Below are positions 55,201 to 61,200 of a stretch of DNA of 64,000 nt, one piece after another (positions within the stretch are counted from its first letter, which is position 1; the number at the start of each line of letters is the position of its first letter). The notes beneath the pieces were generated by a model. It had not been told where the DNA came from, searched no databases, and saw only the letters and a list, made by a program, of their open reading frames with translations. Source of the DNA: Actinokineospora sp. NBRC 105648. Lineage in GTDB: Bacteria; Actinomycetota; Actinomycetes; Mycobacteriales; Pseudonocardiaceae. Position numbers and translations under genes: made by a program. Location: positions 124,001-188,000 of the forward strand of contig NZ_BSTR01000010.1 in the NCBI RefSeq assembly GCF_030269645.1. Direction: 5' to 3'.

Positions 55201-58200
55201 CGAGGCCAAGTCCAACAACATCTTCGACCTCACCGTCATCGCCCAGGGCGGCCGGTCCTACCTGTTCGACGTCGACGCCGAGTTCTACGTCAACGCCACC
55301 CCGAAGCACTCCAACAGCGTCACCGCGTCCACGGCGGTGCCGGACACGGTGAAGGTCAACAGCACCGGCGACGTCCGGGTCCGCGTGTGGGAGGCCGACG
55401 CGCTGCGCCACGGGCTGATCACCCTCGCCGACGTGTGGACCCAGGCGGGCAAGAACCCGCCCGGTGGTCTCGCGATCTCGCCGTCGCCCGACGGCGCGGT
55501 GCTGCACCCGCAGCACGCCCAGCCCAACCCGGTAGCCGCGGCCAACAACCTCGCGCCCGACCACCGCGGCCGGACCCTGCACATCGAGGCCGGTGTCAGC
55601 AGGCAGCACGCGGTCGACTTCATCGCCGGGCTGGGCCGCGACGTCCAGCCGCACACCGTGGTCGTCGCCGACGGCGCGGGCTTCACTGGCCAGGACGTGC
55701 TCACCGACGTCGCCGGGCGGTCCGCGGTCCCCGATGTGCCGCGCGTGCCCGCCGTCCCCCGCCCGAGCGCCACCCCCAGCTCCTCGAACACCCGGTCCAA
55801 CCCGTCCGACCCGTCCAACTCCCCGTCCAGCGCGACCCCGTCCGTCAGCAAGCGCTCGCCGTGGTCGCCCCGTCCGCGAGCGACCGGCTCGACCTCGACG
55901 GCCAACGGCAAGGCGCCCAACCGGGTGATCACCGGCAGCGGTCCGCGGCCGTTGCGCCTCGGCAACCCCACCTCGTTCGTCCCCGCGCACAGCTCGACCT
56001 CCCAGAACCCGACCACCCAGGGTTCGAGCACCCAGGGCCTGGCGCAGATCGCGGAGGAGTCCAGCCCGGCGAACACCGGCAAGTCCCCCGCCACCACCAC
56101 CGACAACGGGCCCGGGACCTTCGGTTCCCGCGGCACCAAGCGCTCGCGCGACGACGTCGAGACCGAGTCCACCTCGGTGGACCGCGGCGACCACGACCCC
56201 ACTCCGAACCCTTCTTCCACAATGGACACCACGGCACTGGAGACCCTGGTGCCCAAGGGGGCCGAGTTCACCGACTTCACCACCTGGGTGGGCCTGATCA
56301 ACGGCTCCCAGGGGCAGGTCAACTGCGTCGACACCTCGGTGTCCTTCCACGACACCTGGCGCGGCAAGCCGACCGTCGCGGGCCCCAAGCGCGCCGGGGT
56401 CGCCGAGGCGGGCGAGCGCACCGGCTACGTGCCCGAGTTCCTCGGCGAGGGCAAGGCCGCCCTCGACGAGGTGGTCAAGCGCGTCCAGCGGGCCGGGCAC
56501 GGGGCGGACGCGATCGTGTTCACCACCCCGCCCGACGCCAAGGACGGCCACGCCTGGAACGTGGTGAACAACGGCGGCACCGTCTCGCACGTCGACGCCC
56601 AGTCCGGCACCTGGTCCGGGGTCGACAAGCCGCCCGCGGCGGGCAAGGTCTGGGCGATCATGCTCGACCCGCAGGGCGAGTTCATCGGCGGCGACACCGT
56701 CGACAACCCCGGGTCCACCGGCTCGCAGGCCGTCGGCGACTCCTTCGGCGCGCGCTCGCCCGGCGACGCCGTCGCCCGGGCCACCGCCGCGATCCAGGGT
56801 GCCGGGCACCACCGCGACACCGCCCAGCAGGCCGTGACCAAGGCGACCCAGTCCGCCCGCGGCGCCAGCGCCCAGGCCCTGGCCGCCGCCAGTTCCAACC
56901 GGTCCGCCCAGGCCGCGGTGGCCCGCACCGCCGCGATCGCCGCCCCGCTGGTGCACGCCCTCAACGTGATCCGCGACCAGATCCAGACGCTGGTCCAGCG
57001 GTTCGAGACCGAGGTCGGCAGGGAGAACGACCTGCAGCGCAGGCATAACGCGGGCGCCGCGGCGATCACCGCGCAGGGCCGGGTGGTCACGGGCGTGCAG
57101 GGCAGGCACGACAACGCGCCACAGGACCAGCGCGCCGCCCTGGCCGCGGAGCTGGCCACCGAGCGCGAGCGGCTGCGCCTGCTCAACGTCAACCAGGCGC
57201 AGCTCACCACCGACCTCGGCGCCGCGCGCGGTGTCCGCCGCGGCACCCAGGCCCAGATCGACCTGCTGCGCCCCCAGGAGGCCCGGGCGCACGAGGCAGC
57301 CAGGGGCCCGGCCGCGGCGGCCGCCGCCGTCGCCGCGGGCGCGCCCGCCGCGGCGCACGCCGCTGGCGCGGCCACCACCTCGGCGGGCCAGACCGACCAG
57401 CACGCGCAGAACGCCCAGACGCACCGGGACACCGCGGCCACCGAGGCGCAGGCCGCCGCCGCGCTCATGCCCCAGCTCCAGCAGGCCGTCCTCGACGAGG
57501 CGCGGCTCGACGGTCTCGCCGTGAACGCCGAGAACCTGGCCACCGCCGCCGAGACCGCCGTCGACGGACTGCGCACCCGGCTGCGCGCCCAGCGCGACCA
57601 GATCGGCGTCCTGCGGGACCAGTTGCGCACCGCCCAGCAGGCACAGCGCACGGCGGTCAGGCAGATCCAGGCGGCGCAGGCGGCACAACCGAACCAGGCC
57701 GCGCCGGGTCCGATCGCCACCCCCCACGACGCCCAGGTGCTCAACCTGGAGAACCAGATCGACACGGCCAACAACCAGCTCAACCTCGACAGCCAGCCCT
57801 TGGGCGGCATGCAGCGCAACGCCACCGGTCTGCGCGCCGCCGCCGACACCGCCCGCGGGCTCGCGGACACCCGCGCCGACCAGGTTCGCGCCCTGCTGGC
57901 GCAGATCCGGGGCCACCGCGACGCCGCGGCCACCGCCGCCGGGCACGCCAACGCCGACGCCCAGTCGGCCGAGAACACCGCCCGCAACGCCAAGACCTCC
58001 GCCGGGCTGGCCAAGACCGCGGCCGTGGCGGCGGACGTGGAGCGCGGTCTCACCCTGCTCACCGACGTCCCGTTCACCGATCGGGTCGTGATCGACCGGA
58101 TGGGGCCGACGACCGGCGTCGAGCAGTCGGTGTCGGCCCTGTTCAACGACCAGGCCCTCAACGTCCGCACCACCGCGGGGCAGACAGCCGCCAACGCCGT

Positions 58201-61200
58201 GCGCGACAACCTGCACGACATCGTCAACCGCGGCCACGAGATCACCGTCGAGACGGCCGCGGGCCCGGTCCAGGTGCTGCTCACCGGCACGCCCAAGCGC
58301 CCGGGCGACACCCGCAAGTCCAACGCGGTCTCCGGTGCCAACCCCGACATCATCAAGACCATCCGCGACGACGGCCAGACCCCGAACGCGGTGTCCACCT
58401 CCAGCAACCTGCCGGTGCGCGTCCCGCTCGTCTCGCTCGCGCCCGTGGTCGACGCGGTGCCGTTCGTCCGGCCGCTGGCCTCGGTCGGCTTCACCGGCAA
58501 GAAGACCCAGGGCATGGTGTCCAACGCCTCCAGCAGGCCCGGGGTGCGCACCGGCGACCGGCAGTGGGTGAACACCGAGATCGAGATCACCGCGACCCGG
58601 ATCGGCGGCGTCCAGCCCCCCGGGACGTCCACAGTGGACCTCGGGCTGCGGGTGCCGGTCGTCCGGCCGACCGGCGGGCAGGCCCAGAACCTGCCGCAGA
58701 ACGTCCGCCGCCAGGTCAACGTCGAGGCGACGAAGGTCCCGCTCACCGACACCGCGCAGGTCACCGCGCAACTCGGGGCCGCGCACCACAACGAGGTGAC
58801 CGACCTGCTCGCCTCCCAGCGGGTGCTGCGGATGCCCGACAACGGCACCGTGGCCGCCACCATCGGCGGCCAGAACGTGGTCGTCGCGCACAACGGCCAG
58901 CCCCAGGCGACCTTGGTCGGCCCGTCGAGCAAGGTCGACGAGCAGCGCACGGCGCACACCGCGACCGCCTCGACCGCCAAGGGCGGCGACGCCAACGCCG
59001 CGTTCGCGTTCGCCGCCGGCCAGGACACCGCCGCCTACCAGTGGTTCGTCGGCCTGTTCACCGACTTCTCCAGCGGCCGCACCGGCGGCTACAGCCGCGG
59101 CGTGGAGACCGCCGTGGAGCGCAACAGCTCGCAGCCCGAGCTGGTCTACCGGGTCGACCGCCCGGTCACCGTCACCGTTGCGGGCGGCGCCCCGGTCAAC
59201 ACCACGGTGACCGGCCTGGTCACCGTCCCGGTCTCGGTGGCCCGCGAGCTGGGGCTGCAGGTGCCCGACCGCTTGTCGCACAACCACTCGACGCCCCGGA
59301 ACGCGGGCCCCCAGCCATACCAGATCGGCACCGACGACATCGTCGCCGTGCCCGGCGCGGCGAACATCACGGCGTTCTTGAACGCGGGCCTGGACGCCAA
59401 CGGCCAGACCGCCGTGGACGAGAAGTTCGGTGGCGACACCAAGATCACCTCCCTGTACAACGCGCTGCACGGTGGCGAGCAGGTCACCTGGGTCACCGGC
59501 CGAACGCTGCACACCCTCGACGTCCACGCCCGCGTCGTCGCGCCCAACTCCACCTACGGCTCCGGCCAGACCAAGGCGACGGTCCAGGACCACGTCACCT
59601 CGGTGCGCAGGCGCACCGACCAGATCACCCGCACCGCGCGGATCGGCGTCGGCGGCGAGTTCCGCCCGGCGTTCAAGGACGCCCCGACCGAGGGCAAGGC
59701 GAAGGAGGAGGGCGGCGCGACCACCTCCACCAGCCTGCCGCGCGCGGTGCTCTCGGCCACCTGGGAGCGCAACCGTTCGAGCAACATCGGCACCAACGGC
59801 CGCGACGGGCGGATCACGGCCTCGGCGGGGGAGTACCGCGCCTTCGACGGCGACCTGGAGCTGGTCGTCGTGCACCGGGAGGTGACGCTGCCGAACTGGT
59901 TCCAGCGCATCTTCCTGGGCGGCAAGATGACCGGCGGCCCGAACTCGGCCACCCGGCTCACCGAGCCCAACCGCACCCTGGTGGACAACGCCCGCAACGG
60001 CCAGCCGGTGCCCGCGGCCACCCGCGGCCTGCGCACCCAGACCGTCCCCGCGGCGATCACGGTGTCCGCGCCGCTGGACAAGCTCTCCTGGTCCGACCGC
60101 GCACCCCAGCCCAGCGGTCTGGCCCCGGCGATCTACGTCGGCACCGCGCCCAACCTGCCCGCCGCGCACACGATCGTCGACCCGGTGCTCTTCGGCGAGT
60201 TCGCCGGTGTCGAGCACGTGCGGGTCACCCCGAACACCACCGAGGGCCTGCAGATCGCGCTGGCCAAGAGCGTCACGGCGCTGCCCGCCCCCAACCCGGC
60301 GGCCCACCCCGGTCCCAACCCGGCCCGGTCCACCCGGCGCTCGCCGTGGGCGGGCGGGATGTGGCCGTCCTGGGGCACCCGGCAGGTCACCGAGACGGTG
60401 CGGCCCGCCAACGCCGCGCCACACCGCTACCAGTACAAGCTCTCCGAGCTCACCAAGCCGGGCACCAGCCCCGGCGAGGTGATCCGGCAGTTCATCTCCC
60501 AGGTCGGCATGCGCGGGTTCAGCGTCTTCGGGCTCAACGGCGAGGTGCACGGTCCGACCAAGCTCCTGCAGCCCGGCCGCGTCACCGACATGAACGGCCT
60601 GCTCGTCGGCCAGGCCACCTACTCCTCCCCGCGCGTGGTCGACGTGCGCAAGGAGGGGCAGCTCCAGCGCAGGCAGGACGGCGACCTGGTCGTCAACAAC
60701 ACCAACACCCGCAACCGGGGCATCGAGGGCGAGCTGGCCTTCGACGTGCTGCCGCGCCGGGTCAGCCCGTTCGGCAACCGGGTCCGGATGGTCTTCGGCG
60801 GCAACCGCAAGGGCGGCAAGACCAAGGTCAACGACCTCACCCCGGGCGGGCGGCAGCTCTTCAACTACAAGGGCCCGACCGTCTGGCTGACCATGGACGT
60901 CCGCTACGCCTACGACAGCGGTCTCACCATCCGCAACAACATCAAGACCACCGCGCTCGACCCGCTGGCGGTCACCGTCGACGAGCCCGACGGCATCCTG
61001 GTCCAGCTGCCCGCGCAGGCCGCCGCCGACCTGTTCACCCACAGCAACCTCGACGTCCCGCCGGAGATCACCGCCGTGCTGCCCCCGGCACCGGCGCCCG
61101 CACCCGTGCCCGCCCCGCCCGGCAACACCCAGACCCTGCTGCCCGACCCGGCCAACCCCAACGCCTACGTCTCGCACGGCACGACCACGGTGTTCAAGTC